A stretch of 64,000 nucleotides of DNA, from NCBI RefSeq assembly GCF_029945535.1, contig NZ_JAQSCU010000014.1, positions 53,980 to 117,979 of the forward strand, read 5' to 3'. Each line of letters opens with the position of its first letter. Positions within the stretch are counted from its first letter, which is position 1. The DNA comes from Methylotenera sp. (lineage in GTDB: Bacteria; Pseudomonadota; Gammaproteobacteria; Burkholderiales; Methylophilaceae). Under the pieces are notes generated by a model that worked only from the letters and a program-made list of their open reading frames with translations, made no database searches and had not been told where the DNA came from. Below, piece after piece: positions 47,363 to 57,035 of this stretch. The position numbers were made by a program, and so were the translations under genes.

Positions 47363-48136
47363 ATGAGTGCGAGTAATGCATTAAGTCTTGAGGATGCAGT
47401 CAGCAAGGTTCCAGCACTTACCTTAGTTTTTTGGCTCATAAAAATTCTAGCCACTACGCTCGGTGAAACCGCAGGCGATGCTTTGTCGATGTCTATGAAT
47501 CTGGGTTATTTACTCAGTACATTGATATTCGCAGGCCTCTTCTTGGTTGCCGTTGTCGCACAAATTAAAGCCAGTAAATTCCATCCATTCTTGTATTGGA
47601 TAACAATTATTGCCACCACTACTGTGGGTACTACGCTTGCAGATTTTGCAACACGTTCTTTAGGCATTGGTTACACAGGTGGCTCAACGCTGTTATTTGG
47701 GCTGTTGTTGGCCTCGTTAGCTGTTTGGTATAAAACAATGGGTTCTGTTTCAGTCAGCACTCTGAATTCACCCAAGGCCGAAATGTTTTATTGGGTCACC
47801 ATTATGTTTTCACAAACATTAGGCACAGCGCTGGGCGATTGGACGGCCGATACGGCAGGGCTAGGCTATTTAGGTGCGGCTTTAATTTTTGGAGGCTTAT
47901 TGGCGGTGATTGTTATCGCTTACTATTTCACCCAATTATCCAGAACATTTTTATTTTGGTCTGCATTTATTCTAACTCGTCCACTTGGTGCAGTTGTTGG
48001 TGACTTTCTTGATAAGCCCTTCAGCGCAGGCGGACTTGCATTAAGTCGATATTCGGCTTCAGCTAGCCTTGTTTTGATGATCCTCGCTTGTATTTTGTTC
48101 TTTCCACAACGGGCAGCAGCAAGTGCTAAGCATTGA
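47363..48136 (+). CDS. COG4705-like membrane protein with four internal repeats
   Basis: 257 residues, about eight membrane helices, no known function. The same motif recurs four times: TTLGETAGDALS (31-42), TTVGTTLADFAT (86-97), QTLGTALGDWTA (151-162) and RPLGAVVGDFLD (206-217), spaced 55, 65 and 55 residues. Each lies in the first helix of a two-helix unit. The conserved Gly-Asp pairs inside the membrane suggest a pore or metal/ion path. It starts six bases after the eptA stop, so it is probably in the same transcript. Confidence 0.8.
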   Translation: MSASNALSLEDAVSKVPALTLVFWLIKILATTLGETAGDALSMSMNLGYLLSTLIFAGLFLVAVVAQIKASKFHPFLYWITIIATTTVGTTLADFATRSLGIGYTGGSTLLFGLLLASLAVWYKTMGSVSVSTLNSPKAEMFYWVTIMFSQTLGTALGDWTADTAGLGYLGAALIFGGLLAVIVIAYYFTQLSRTFLFWSAFILTRPLGAVVGDFLDKPFSAGGLALSRYSASASLVLMILACILFFPQRAAASAKH

Positions 48137-48173
48137 TACCAAGCTTAAACGCTAATTATTAGGAAAAGATTGC

Positions 48174-48686
48174 ATGAAAGAACACAACAATATCGCAAAA
48201 GTAATTGCTGAAAAGAAATGGAATGAACTCTCAAGAGCGCAGCGCGAAGAAATCGCCAAGATGCTGGAGCACATGGATGACGTGCGTGATGTCAACCAAG
48301 AGTATGTAGATCATCGTACGATTGGGCAGCAAGCTGCGGATGGTGTGGCTAAAGTGGCTGGATCATGGTCGTTTATCATATTTTTCCTGTCAGCATTGTT
48401 ATTGTGGGCGTTCTTAAATACCGAAATTCTCGGCCCTAGGCACGAAGCGTTTGACCCATATCCGTATGTTTTCCTAAACCTTGTACTTTCAATGTTGGCA
48501 GCAGTTCAAGCGCCTATTATTATGATGTCGCAAAATCGTCAAAGTGCACGTGATAGACTGGATGCTGAAATTGATCATGAAGTAAATGTGAGAGCCGAAG
48601 TGGCTATTCAAAACGTAGATGCGCGTATTTCAGAATTAACTGAAAAATTAGAAGAAGCCACTAAACTCATGGCCGCAAAAATCTAG
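48174..48686 (+). CDS. DUF1003 family membrane protein
   Basis: 170 residues. The DUF1003 core is visible: VAGSWSFIIFFLSALLLWAF, then EAFDPYPYVFLNLVLSMLAA, VQAPIIMMSQNRQSARDR, and LDAEIDHEVNVRAE leading to a C-terminal coiled coil. There are two membrane helices. The function is unknown. It is 37 bases after the COG4705-like gene and may share its transcript. Confidence 0.9.
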   Translation: MKEHNNIAKVIAEKKWNELSRAQREEIAKMLEHMDDVRDVNQEYVDHRTIGQQAADGVAKVAGSWSFIIFFLSALLLWAFLNTEILGPRHEAFDPYPYVFLNLVLSMLAAVQAPIIMMSQNRQSARDRLDAEIDHEVNVRAEVAIQNVDARISELTEKLEEATKLMAAKI

Positions 48687-48730
48687 TGGCAGATCGTTCT
48701 ACTAATAGTCATTAGAGAGGCGAGATTAAA

Positions 48731-49153
48731 ATGGAGCGCTGGGTAGTCTACGCAATTATTTCAATGTTTTTTGCAGGCTTTACTTCTGTAGTGGCTAAGC
48801 AGGGTTTAGCAGGGATTTCAGCAGAGTTAGGTTTAACGGTTCGTACCATTTTTGTGTGCGTATTTGTATTGGTTTTTGCAGCGATGGCAGTTGACCCTGC
48901 GGAAATAAAATCGCTACAAAAAGTGAATTATATGTGGCTAGGTTTTTCTGGTATTACTACTGCGGGCTCGTGGATTTTCTACTACAAAGCCCTGAAAGTT
49001 GGGGATGTTGCCACGGTGGCCTTGATCGATAAAGGTAGTGTAGTTATCGCTATTTTACTGGCTTGGTGGCTGCTCAAAGAGGCTATTACTTTACGCCTTA
49101 TACTCGGTGCACTGCTTATTGTCGCGGGATTATTTGTTATAGCCAAGAAGTAA
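48731..49153 (+). CDS. Half-size EamA family transporter
   Basis: 140 residues with a single EamA repeat (about five membrane helices), such as WVVYAIISMFFAGFTSVVAK and FYYKALKVGDVATVALIDKGS with a closing LILGALLIVAGLFVIAKK. Single-repeat members work as dimers. The substrate is unknown. A good GAGAGG ribosome-binding site lies before the ATG. It is the last gene of the eptA-side cluster. Confidence 0.88.
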   Translation: MERWVVYAIISMFFAGFTSVVAKQGLAGISAELGLTVRTIFVCVFVLVFAAMAVDPAEIKSLQKVNYMWLGFSGITTAGSWIFYYKALKVGDVATVALIDKGSVVIAILLAWWLLKEAITLRLILGALLIVAGLFVIAKK

Positions 49154-49243
49154 CAATATCTCAAACTTTAATTTTCACACTTACCCTGTCTCACACTTAT
49201 AAGCCTTTACAGGTGTTAAAGCCACAAATATGAGTTGACAGCA

Positions 49244-49280
49244 TTTACTTAACGGTGTTAACTTAACGACGTTAAGTAAA
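49244..49280. promoter_or_regulatory. Operator array of the RND efflux locus
   Basis: TTTACTTAACG (49244-49254) and its exact complement CGTTAAGTAAA (49270-49280) form 11-base arms. ACTTAACG also recurs directly at 49261-49268. The array ends 10 bases before the tetR start and should be its own operator. Confidence 0.7.
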
Positions 49281-49290
49281 TTATTTTATT

Positions 49291-49923
49291 ATGCCGCCAA
49301 AACCAAAAACAGAAGCAGAACGTCAGCAATTACGCACATTGATTATTGATGCTGCGCGCGATTTATTCGTTACGCGCGGCGTTGAGGCCGTCACTATGCG
49401 TGAAATCGCTAAGCGCATCGGCTACTCTGCCACCAGCATTTATTTGCACTTTGCAGATAAAGAAGCTGTACTGCGCGCAATTCTAGACGTTGATATGTTG
49501 GCGCTCGCTACAAGCTTAAATACCATATTGCAGATCGAAGATCCTGTTGAACGCATGCAAGCATTGGGATACGGCTATGCCGATTTTGCTTTATCTTTCC
49601 CCAATCACTATCGCTTAATGTTTATGGCAGAGCGCATCCCTTGCGACCCAGAAAAGTCTAGCTTACAGAAAAACAATGCCGAACAAGATGCGTATTTTTT
49701 GCTAAAAACAGTCGTCAATGATGTGTATTTAGCCGGTCGTTTTAAAGAAGAATTACAAGACGTAGATTTGATTGCTCAGGTTATTTGGGCTGGTGTACAT
49801 GGTATTTGTTCCCTAGAAATCAACATGGCGAACGATAAGTGGGTGAATTGGACAGATATTTCAGCGCGTTTGCAATTAATGCAAACAGTGCTGATACGCG
49901 GACTTTTAAGAGAACCAACATGA
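49291..49923 (+). CDS. TetR family repressor of the adjacent RND efflux genes
   Basis: 210 residues. The N-terminal helix-turn-helix reads VTMREIAKRIGYSATSIYLHFADKEAVLRAIL. The C-terminal ligand domain is of the TetR_C_33/WHG type (LGYGYADFALSFPNHYRLMF). It is the first gene of the efflux locus; its stop overlaps the ATG of the membrane fusion gene, so repressor and pump are translationally coupled. An operator array lies just before it. The inducing compound cannot be predicted. Confidence 0.9.
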   Translation: MPPKPKTEAERQQLRTLIIDAARDLFVTRGVEAVTMREIAKRIGYSATSIYLHFADKEAVLRAILDVDMLALATSLNTILQIEDPVERMQALGYGYADFALSFPNHYRLMFMAERIPCDPEKSSLQKNNAEQDAYFLLKTVVNDVYLAGRFKEELQDVDLIAQVIWAGVHGICSLEINMANDKWVNWTDISARLQLMQTVLIRGLLREPT

Positions 49924-50984
49924 AAAAATTAATCATACTCAGCATCGGCTTATTGCTTGCTGCTTGCCAAAAACCAGTTGAACCACCACCACCGCCAAGA
50001 CCTGCACTAGTTGTGATTGCAGGTGAATCAGCAGCGAATAATGCGATGGTATTAGTTGGTGAAGTGAAATCACGTTATGAGTCGAATCAGGGTTTTAGAA
50101 TTGGCGGCAAAATTATTGAACGCAAAGTAGACGTTGGCAGCCAAGTTAAAAAGGGTCAATTGTTAGTGCGTTTAGATGCGACAGATACAAATTTGAGCGC
50201 ACAAGCAGCGTCGGCCGATGTGCGCGCAGCAGAAGCCAGTTATGGTTTAGCACAAGCTGAGGTTGAGCGTCAGCGTACCTTATTCAACAAAAAATTCATT
50301 TCTGCATCAGCTTTAGACTTGCGTGAAGCGGAGCTGAAAACCTCGGCAGCCCGTTTGCAGCAGGTGAAAGCGCAAGCTGCCGTATCGGGAAATCAATCAC
50401 GTTACACGGCTTTAATTGCGGACAGAGATGGTGTGGTGACACAGATTCATGCTGAACCGGGTCAAGTAGTGGAGGTGGGCGCGGTGATTGCGCAAATCGT
50501 CGATACCAAGCAAATTGAAGTGCTAGTGGCTGTGCCTGAATCTAAAATGACCAAGTTAAAGGTGGGCGATAAAGTCGCTATAAAACTATGGGCTGACCGA
50601 GCGAAAACCTACCTAGGGCATGTGCGTGAAGTGGCGCCGGCAGCGGACTCTTCAACACGTGCATTTGATGTACGTGTCACCATAAGTGATGCGGATGAAG
50701 CCGTAAAACTGGGTATGACAGCAGGGGTTAGATTCGCAGAAGATGATGCCAATGAAATCATTATTCCTTCAACCGCGCTTACACAAATCAACGGAAAAAA
50801 CACGGTATGGGTAATTGATAAAAATAATATTGCTAATACTCGTGAGGTGACGACAGGTCAGTTTACCGAAGCGGGAGTAGTGATTAAAAGTGGCTTGCAA
50901 GCCAATGAAATGGTAGCTGTTGCTGGCGTGCATACCTTGATTAAAAACCAAAAGGTAAAGCCACAATTGGCTGAGTCTAAGTAA
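49920..50984 (+). CDS. RND efflux periplasmic adaptor (membrane fusion) lipoprotein
   Basis: 354 residues from the ATG at 49920. The lipobox is LLAAC (Cys16), followed by a Pro-rich linker (EPPPPPRP). The order is a lipoyl half-motif (GFRIGGKIIERKVDVGSQVKKGQLLVRLD), a coiled hairpin (about 80-150), a beta barrel, and a membrane-proximal domain (VITQIHAEPGQVV; VWVIDKNNIANTREV). It links the pump to TolC in the periplasm. Longer open frames upstream from 49839 overlap tetR and are not the start. Confidence 0.93.
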   Translation: MKKLIILSIGLLLAACQKPVEPPPPPRPALVVIAGESAANNAMVLVGEVKSRYESNQGFRIGGKIIERKVDVGSQVKKGQLLVRLDATDTNLSAQAASADVRAAEASYGLAQAEVERQRTLFNKKFISASALDLREAELKTSAARLQQVKAQAAVSGNQSRYTALIADRDGVVTQIHAEPGQVVEVGAVIAQIVDTKQIEVLVAVPESKMTKLKVGDKVAIKLWADRAKTYLGHVREVAPAADSSTRAFDVRVTISDADEAVKLGMTAGVRFAEDDANEIIIPSTALTQINGKNTVWVIDKNNIANTREVTTGQFTEAGVVIKSGLQANEMVAVAGVHTLIKNQKVKPQLAESK

Positions 50985-50987
50985 TTT

Positions 50988-53900
50988 ATGAGCTACCAAG
51001 ACACACAGCCAGCAGCTTCATCACGCTTCAATCTTTCAGAATGGGCGCTAAAACATCAAACCTTGGTGCTGTACATGATGTTGATGCTCACTATTTCTGG
51101 CCTACTTGCTTATACTAAGTTAGGCCAGTCAGAAGATCCGCCATTTACTTTTAAAGTCATGCTAGTACACACCACTTGGCCAGGCGCGAGTGCTGAGGAA
51201 GTTGAACAGCAAATTACCGATAAGCTAGAAAAGAAAATTCAAGAAGTGCCGCATTTAGGCAATACCAGTAGCTTTTCTCGACCAGGTGAGTCGATGATTT
51301 TTGTTGTGATTAAAGACGATACAGTTTCAAAGGACATTCCTGAGATTTGGTATCAGGTGCGCAAAAAAATCAGTGATATTAGGAACACGCTGCCACAAAA
51401 TATTGAAAGCCTCACTTTTAATGATGAATTTAGTGATGTGTATGGCAGCATGTATGCGCTCACGGGCGATGGTTTTGATAACTTTGCACTAAAAAAACAG
51501 GCCGAGATTATTCGTGCTGAGATTTTAAATACGCCTGATGTTGCAAAAGTAGATTTCTTTGGTGAGCGTAAACAACGTATTTTTATAGAGTTATCGAATG
51601 CCAAACTTTCTACCTTAGGTATCAGTACCACACAGTTGATTGGCATATTGCAAACACAGAATGCCGTAGTTAGAGGCGGTACATTTGATTCACCCAAAGA
51701 ACGCATTCGTGTTGAGGTTTCTGGTCGATACAACACGCTAGAAGAGTTACGTGAAATTAGGTTGCGAGCAAACAACCAAGACTTTAGGTTGGGCGATGTT
51801 GCGCGGGTTTATCGAGGCTACGAAAATCCACCGACAAGTACCGTGCGCTATAACGGCAAGGAAACATTATTGCTCGGTGTGAGTATGCGTCAAGGTGGCG
51901 ATGTGATTGCGCTTGGGCATGAGCTGGATAAAAAAATAGCCAGAATTCAGCAAAACTTACCTGTGGGTTTGAGCTTTGAAACGGTGACTTCACAACCAAA
52001 AATCGTCACAAACTCTGTGAATGACTTTGTGGAGTCTTTGATTGAAGCTTTGGTGATTGTGCTCACTGTAAGCCTACTATCGCTTGGCTGGCGCACTGGT
52101 ATTGTGGTGGCGATTTCGATTCCTGTAGTGCTAGCAGCGACATTTCTTGTGATGAGTTCGTTTGATATTGGGCTGCATAAAATATCATTAGGCGCATTAA
52201 TCTTAGCGCTGGGCTTGCTAGTGGATGATGCGATTATTTCAGTAGAAATGATGGCCTCTAAAATGGAGCAAGGTTGGGATAGAGTGCGAGCAGCCTCATT
52301 CGCCTATACCTCAACCGCTATGCCTATGCTGACGGGCACGTTGGTAACTGTTGCAGGATTTTTGCCTATTGCAACCGCCACTTCTTCAACTGGTGAATAT
52401 ACCCGTTCAATTTTCCAAGTGTCGGCAATTGCGCTAATACTTTCATGGTTTGCTGCAGTAATATTTGTACCTTATTTGGGCTACCACTTGTTGCCTGATT
52501 ATACGCATGCGCCTAAACCTTCAAAGTTTAAATTATGGCTTAGAAGCAAGCTTGGTTTGATTGAAACAGTTGATGATAATCACCATCACGATATTTATAA
52601 CACCAAGTTTTATCGCGGTTTCCGTCAATTACTGACCACATGTGTGCGTTATCGTAAGACTGTCATTGCCATCACGCTCTTGATGTTTGTCTTGTCGATT
52701 GCAGGTTTTAGTCAAGTGCAGCAACAGTTCTTTCCTGATTCAACGCGCTTAGAAATTACTGTGGATTTACGCTTAACTGAAGGCGCTTCGTATCAAGCGA
52801 CCAACGATGAAGTCAAAAAGCTGGAAAGCTGGTTACAGCAGTGGGATAAAAATAGACACGGCAAACATCTGGCTGGTCTTGATAACTTTGTGGCTTATGT
52901 AGGCATAGGTAGCCCAAGATATTACTTGCCTTTGGATATTCAATTGGCGCATAGAGGCTTTGCACAATTTGTTATTCTGACTAAAAACTTAGAAGAGCGT
53001 GAAGCTTTGCGTAGCGACTTATTAAAGCTGTTTGAAACTGATTTCCCTTCGTTAAGAGCATCGGTATTGCGTTTGGAAAACGGCCCGCCAGTTGGCTTTC
53101 CTGTGCAATTCCGTGTCAGTGGAAATGACCTCCCTAAGATTCGAGAAATCTCGCACAAGGTCGCAGATATTATGCGTGTAAACCCTAATTTGTCTAATGT
53201 GCAGTTGAACTGGGAAGAGCCAAGTAAGGTCATGAAAGTGTCTATCGATCAATCAAAAGCGCGTTTGCTAGGGGTTAGTTCGGTTGATATTGCCAATATG
53301 TTGAATGGCGCGATGAGCGAGCTCTACATCACTGAGTTCAGGGAAGGTAATGAACGTATTGATTTAGTGGCACGCGGTGATGAGGTCGAACGCACTAGGT
53401 TATCACGCCTGCCAAACTTGATGATTAATACGCAAAATGGCACCAGCGTGCCGTTATCGCAAATTGCGACGATTACTTCAGAGTTTGAAGAAGGGGTGAT
53501 GTGGCGACGCAATCGTGTGCCATCTATCACCATGCGTGCGCATTTGCGTGGTCATATGCAAGCTCCTGTGGCATCAGCGCAAATTGAAGCGAAATTGAGC
53601 GAAATCAAAGCGAGTTTGCCGCTAGGTATTACATTAGAAACAGGCGGCGCAGTGGAAGAGTCAGCTAAAGGTGGTGCGTCAGTAGCGAAAGGATTCCCGC
53701 TATTTTTAGTGGTTGTACTGACCTTGTTGATTTTGCAATTACAAAGTTTTTCACGGGTGTTTTTAGTCTTGCTCACCGCGCCATTGGGTTTGATTGGCGT
53801 CACTATTGCATTACTGGCATTTGATAAGCCATTTGGTTTCGTGGCGATGCTGGGTACTATTGCGCTATCTGGCATGATTATGCGTAACTCTTTGATTTTA

Positions 53901-54164
53901 GTAGACCAAATCGATCAAGATAAAGCATCTGGCATGCCCGAGTGGCAAGCGATTATTGAATCTACCATACGTCGTTTCAGACCTATTGTTCTCACTGCAG
54001 CGGCGGCGATCTTAGCCATGATACCGCTCACGCAAAGCGTCTTCTTTGGCCCGATGGCGGTGGCGATTATGGGTGGTTTAGCAGTGGCGACATTGTTAAC
54101 GGTATTGTTTCTGCCCGCGCTCTATGCTGCTTGGTTTAGAGTAAAAGTGCCAGCTGAGGTCTAA
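50988..54164 (+). CDS. RND family efflux pump, inner membrane permease
   Basis: 1058 residues, with twelve expected membrane helices and two large periplasmic loops. Helix 1 is LVLYMMLMLTISGLLAY. The proton-relay helix 4 reads LGALILALGLLVDDAIISVEMM (Asp-Asp pair). The second half mirrors it with LILQLQSFSRVFLVLLTAPLG and GTIALSGMIMRNSLILVDQI. The pump is of the HAE1-like (AcrB/MexF-type) group. It starts 3 bases after the adaptor stop. The outer-membrane partner is probably the tolC 0.8 kb downstream. The substrate is unknown. Confidence 0.94.
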   Translation: MSYQDTQPAASSRFNLSEWALKHQTLVLYMMLMLTISGLLAYTKLGQSEDPPFTFKVMLVHTTWPGASAEEVEQQITDKLEKKIQEVPHLGNTSSFSRPGESMIFVVIKDDTVSKDIPEIWYQVRKKISDIRNTLPQNIESLTFNDEFSDVYGSMYALTGDGFDNFALKKQAEIIRAEILNTPDVAKVDFFGERKQRIFIELSNAKLSTLGISTTQLIGILQTQNAVVRGGTFDSPKERIRVEVSGRYNTLEELREIRLRANNQDFRLGDVARVYRGYENPPTSTVRYNGKETLLLGVSMRQGGDVIALGHELDKKIARIQQNLPVGLSFETVTSQPKIVTNSVNDFVESLIEALVIVLTVSLLSLGWRTGIVVAISIPVVLAATFLVMSSFDIGLHKISLGALILALGLLVDDAIISVEMMASKMEQGWDRVRAASFAYTSTAMPMLTGTLVTVAGFLPIATATSSTGEYTRSIFQVSAIALILSWFAAVIFVPYLGYHLLPDYTHAPKPSKFKLWLRSKLGLIETVDDNHHHDIYNTKFYRGFRQLLTTCVRYRKTVIAITLLMFVLSIAGFSQVQQQFFPDSTRLEITVDLRLTEGASYQATNDEVKKLESWLQQWDKNRHGKHLAGLDNFVAYVGIGSPRYYLPLDIQLAHRGFAQFVILTKNLEEREALRSDLLKLFETDFPSLRASVLRLENGPPVGFPVQFRVSGNDLPKIREISHKVADIMRVNPNLSNVQLNWEEPSKVMKVSIDQSKARLLGVSSVDIANMLNGAMSELYITEFREGNERIDLVARGDEVERTRLSRLPNLMINTQNGTSVPLSQIATITSEFEEGVMWRRNRVPSITMRAHLRGHMQAPVASAQIEAKLSEIKASLPLGITLETGGAVEESAKGGASVAKGFPLFLVVVLTLLILQLQSFSRVFLVLLTAPLGLIGVTIALLAFDKPFGFVAMLGTIALSGMIMRNSLILVDQIDQDKASGMPEWQAIIESTIRRFRPIVLTAAAAILAMIPLTQSVFFGPMAVAIMGGLAVATLLTVLFLPALYAAWFRVKVPAEV

Positions 54165-54250
54165 CAAGTGTTAAAAGCTAGTTTAATCAACAGTTTGTAC
54201 AGCACGCGCATGCGTTATAATATTAAGAAATTGATAGGAAAATATTTGCC

Positions 54251-54934
54251 ATGACACAAACACAACAAACCACTAAAAATCAGTCAATAGACTTAGCGCG
54301 CTTCAACATGATAGAGCAGCAAATTCGCACATGGGAAGTGCTAGATCCAGTTGTGCTGGACTTGCTAGGCGAAGTGCACCGTGAAGACTTCATTGATGAG
54401 TCACAACTAGGCCTAGCCTTTGCCGATGTGGAGTTGCCGATTGGCCATGGTCAGACCATGCTTTCACCAAAAATCGAAGGTCGCATCTTACAGGCGCTTA
54501 ACATCAAAAGAACCGATAAAGTATTGCTGGTCGGTACTGGTAGTGGTTATTTAACTGCATTGATTGCCAAACTTGCAAAACATGTAGATGCTTTGGAAAT
54601 CATTCCAGAGCTCTCTCAACAAGCGGAAGTTCGCATACAAAAGCAAAATATCCACAATGTGACTTTCTATGTACTTGATGCTTTCAGTGGTTACACCACG
54701 GATAAGACGTACGATGTCATCGTATTTGCAGGCTCTTTGCAATTACACCCAAGCGCCGCTGAACAAATGTTGAATATTGGTGGTCGTATGTTTGCTGTGG
54801 TTGGTGAAATGCCAATTATGCAAGCCACGCTTACGCAGCGTGTGAGTGAAGGTAGTAGCCGTAAAGAAACACTTTTTGAAACCTGCTTGCCGCCACTAGT
54901 GAATGCCCCACAATCTGTTAAATTTGAGTTTTAA
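54251..54934 (+). CDS. Protein-L-isoaspartate O-methyltransferase family protein
   Basis: 227 residues of the PCMT family, which methylates isoaspartyl residues in damaged proteins. The SAM-binding motif is VLLVGTGSGYLTALIAKLA. Upstream MIEQQIRTWEVLDPVVLDLL and IGHGQTMLSPKIEGRILQAL match the family. The catalytic Ser/Thr region is less clear. The gene just before tolC is a standard arrangement in beta- and gammaproteobacteria. It ends 12 bases before tolC. A short promoter-like region with a GATAGGA ribosome-binding site precedes it. Confidence 0.9.
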   Translation: MTQTQQTTKNQSIDLARFNMIEQQIRTWEVLDPVVLDLLGEVHREDFIDESQLGLAFADVELPIGHGQTMLSPKIEGRILQALNIKRTDKVLLVGTGSGYLTALIAKLAKHVDALEIIPELSQQAEVRIQKQNIHNVTFYVLDAFSGYTTDKTYDVIVFAGSLQLHPSAAEQMLNIGGRMFAVVGEMPIMQATLTQRVSEGSSRKETLFETCLPPLVNAPQSVKFEF

Positions 54935-54946
54935 AGAGAGTAATAA

Positions 54947-56407
54947 ATGTACAAGTTAGCACGGACACACCATTTAGAACGGTTACACCGTGCAGTTTTT
55001 CTAGCTTGTATGACTTTATCGGTTTCTGAATCTGCGCTTGCTGCAAAGATGCAGATAACAAAAAACTTAACAGTAGTGGCTGAGTCAGCGGTTGTGGCGC
55101 GGCCAGCGGTCATCAGTGCCGTGAGTATGCGCGACAACACTATCTCTTTACTCGATTTATATCACCAAGCCGTAACGCACGATCCTACTTTAGCTTCAGC
55201 TTTAAGTGCTAACCAAGCCGCACAAGAAATTATTGAGCAAGGTAAGGCGCTGTATCGCCCTACCGTCAACTTTAATGCAGAAGCCAATGCAGTTAAAACG
55301 GATATTCGTTATTTAAACTCTAGTGCAGTGCCCGGGCAGTCTAATTTCGAAACCTACAAAGCTGGCATCGAAGCTAGTCAGCCCATCTACCGCAAGCAAA
55401 ATCTGGTGCAAATGGATCAAACGCTGACTCAAGTGAGCCGAGCGGATAAACAATTGCATCTGAGCAAGCAAGACCTGATTTTACGTACCACTCAAAGCTA
55501 TTTTGATGTGTTAATTGCGCAAGACAAAATTGATTTGATAGGTGCACAGAAAACTGCAATATTAAGCCAGCTAGAGCAGGCCAAAGCCAATTTTGATGTT
55601 GGTAGAGCGACGATTACCGATGTCAACGAGGCACAAGCACGGTATGATTTAATCGTTGCGCAAGAGATTGCTGCAGTGAACGAATATCAAATCGCGCAAC
55701 GCAGCGTGCAAGCCATTACAGGTGAATTGCCGCAAAAGCTTGCTACGGTAAGAGCCGATATTCAGCCCAATGCTTTAGCGCAAGGTATGGATAAATGGTT
55801 GGAAGTCGCTGAACAAAATAATCTCAATATACAAATCCAGCAAGATGCACTTAAATTTTCAGACCAAGAAATTGATCGTTCAAAAGCTGGGCATTTACCT
55901 ACTTTAGACGCTGTTGCCAGTGTCTCGGAATCTTATGCCACAGGCAGTGCTTCAGTTTTTAGCACTGGTAATGACCTTAAAACAGGGACAATAGGTTTGC
56001 AGTTGCAAATCCCTTTGTACCAAGGTGGCGCGACCAGCTCAAAAATTCGTCAAGCAGTGCTGAATAAGCAAAAAGCACAAGATGATGTAGAAATCGCACG
56101 CAGGCAAGCTGCACTAGAAACACAGCGTGCATACCTCAATTTGAGCACTACGATTGCGCAAATTAAGGCTTTAGAGCAGGCCTTAATCAGTAGCCAAAGC
56201 CAAGTCGATTCGACCAAGTTGGGGTATGAAGTGGGTGTACGTACGAGTGTAGATGTGTTGAATGCTGAACAACAACTATTCAGTGCGAAACGTGATTTGT
56301 TGCAAGCGCGTTATAACTATCTGGTGAATATTATTCGTCTGAAATCCGCTTCTGGTGTGCTTGCTGAGGCTGATTTGATAGATATTAATCAACAATTAGT
56401 GCATTAA
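54947..56407 (+). CDS. tolC: TolC family outer-membrane channel
   Basis: 486 residues. A cleaved signal peptide is likely (FLACMTLSVSESALAA). Two OEP repeats (about 65-250 and 265-470) start ISLLDLYHQAVTHDPTLASA and NNLNIQIQQDALKFSDQEID. The first has the TTQSYFDVLIAQDKID signature, the second LNLSTTIAQIKALEQALISS. It forms the trimeric exit duct for the RND pump encoded upstream and probably for others. It follows pcm within 12 bases. Confidence 0.92.
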   Translation: MYKLARTHHLERLHRAVFLACMTLSVSESALAAKMQITKNLTVVAESAVVARPAVISAVSMRDNTISLLDLYHQAVTHDPTLASALSANQAAQEIIEQGKALYRPTVNFNAEANAVKTDIRYLNSSAVPGQSNFETYKAGIEASQPIYRKQNLVQMDQTLTQVSRADKQLHLSKQDLILRTTQSYFDVLIAQDKIDLIGAQKTAILSQLEQAKANFDVGRATITDVNEAQARYDLIVAQEIAAVNEYQIAQRSVQAITGELPQKLATVRADIQPNALAQGMDKWLEVAEQNNLNIQIQQDALKFSDQEIDRSKAGHLPTLDAVASVSESYATGSASVFSTGNDLKTGTIGLQLQIPLYQGGATSSKIRQAVLNKQKAQDDVEIARRQAALETQRAYLNLSTTIAQIKALEQALISSQSQVDSTKLGYEVGVRTSVDVLNAEQQLFSAKRDLLQARYNYLVNIIRLKSASGVLAEADLIDINQQLVH

Positions 56408-56465
56408 CAATCTGTGTTAATTTAAAAAGCCTATCATTGAATCAATCTATTAGTTTATTAAACCT

Positions 56466-57026
56466 ATGACAAAAATGTCTTTGAAGTTAAGCGCGGGTTT
56501 AAGTCAGCTTGTGATTGTGGATACGCAAACGCGCCTCATCACCGCCATGCCGCAAGATGAGTTGCAATCCACTATTAAAAATATGGGCATATTAGCGCAA
56601 GCCGCAAAGCTCTTAGCTGTCTCCACAATCATCACCGAGCAGTATCCTAAAGGCTTAGGGCATACCGTGCCTGAGCTATTGGCGATGCTGCCAAACGTGA
56701 AACCAGTAGAAAAACTCTCATTCTCATGCATGGCAGAGCCAACATTTAGTCGTCAACTCACACGTGATCATTCGCAAATCGTACTTGCTGGCATGGAGGC
56801 ACATATCTGCGTTTTGCAAACTGCGCTAGATTTAACAAGTGTGGGTAAGCAGGTGTTTGTGGCGGAGGACGCGGTGATTTCACGCAACCCAGTCAATAAA
56901 GCTAATGCGCTGGCAAGAATGCGCGAAGCAGGCTGCATCATTAGCAATACCGAATCTATCGTATTTGAATGGCTAGGCATTGCGGAAGGTGACGCATTCA
57001 AAGCTATTAGCAAACTTATTCGTTAA
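56466..57026 (+). CDS. Isochorismatase-like hydrolase
   Basis: 186 residues. A cysteine-hydrolase (isochorismatase/nicotinamidase) fold is visible: Asp in LVIVDTQTRLITAMP, Lys in TIITEQYPKGLGHTVPEL, and the nucleophile in GMEAHICVLQTALDL, making the Asp-Lys-Cys triad. The natural substrate is unknown. It is 59 bases after tolC and may share its transcript. Confidence 0.9.
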   Translation: MTKMSLKLSAGLSQLVIVDTQTRLITAMPQDELQSTIKNMGILAQAAKLLAVSTIITEQYPKGLGHTVPELLAMLPNVKPVEKLSFSCMAEPTFSRQLTRDHSQIVLAGMEAHICVLQTALDLTSVGKQVFVAEDAVISRNPVNKANALARMREAGCIISNTESIVFEWLGIAEGDAFKAISKLIR

Positions 57027-57035
57027 AATTTCTTG

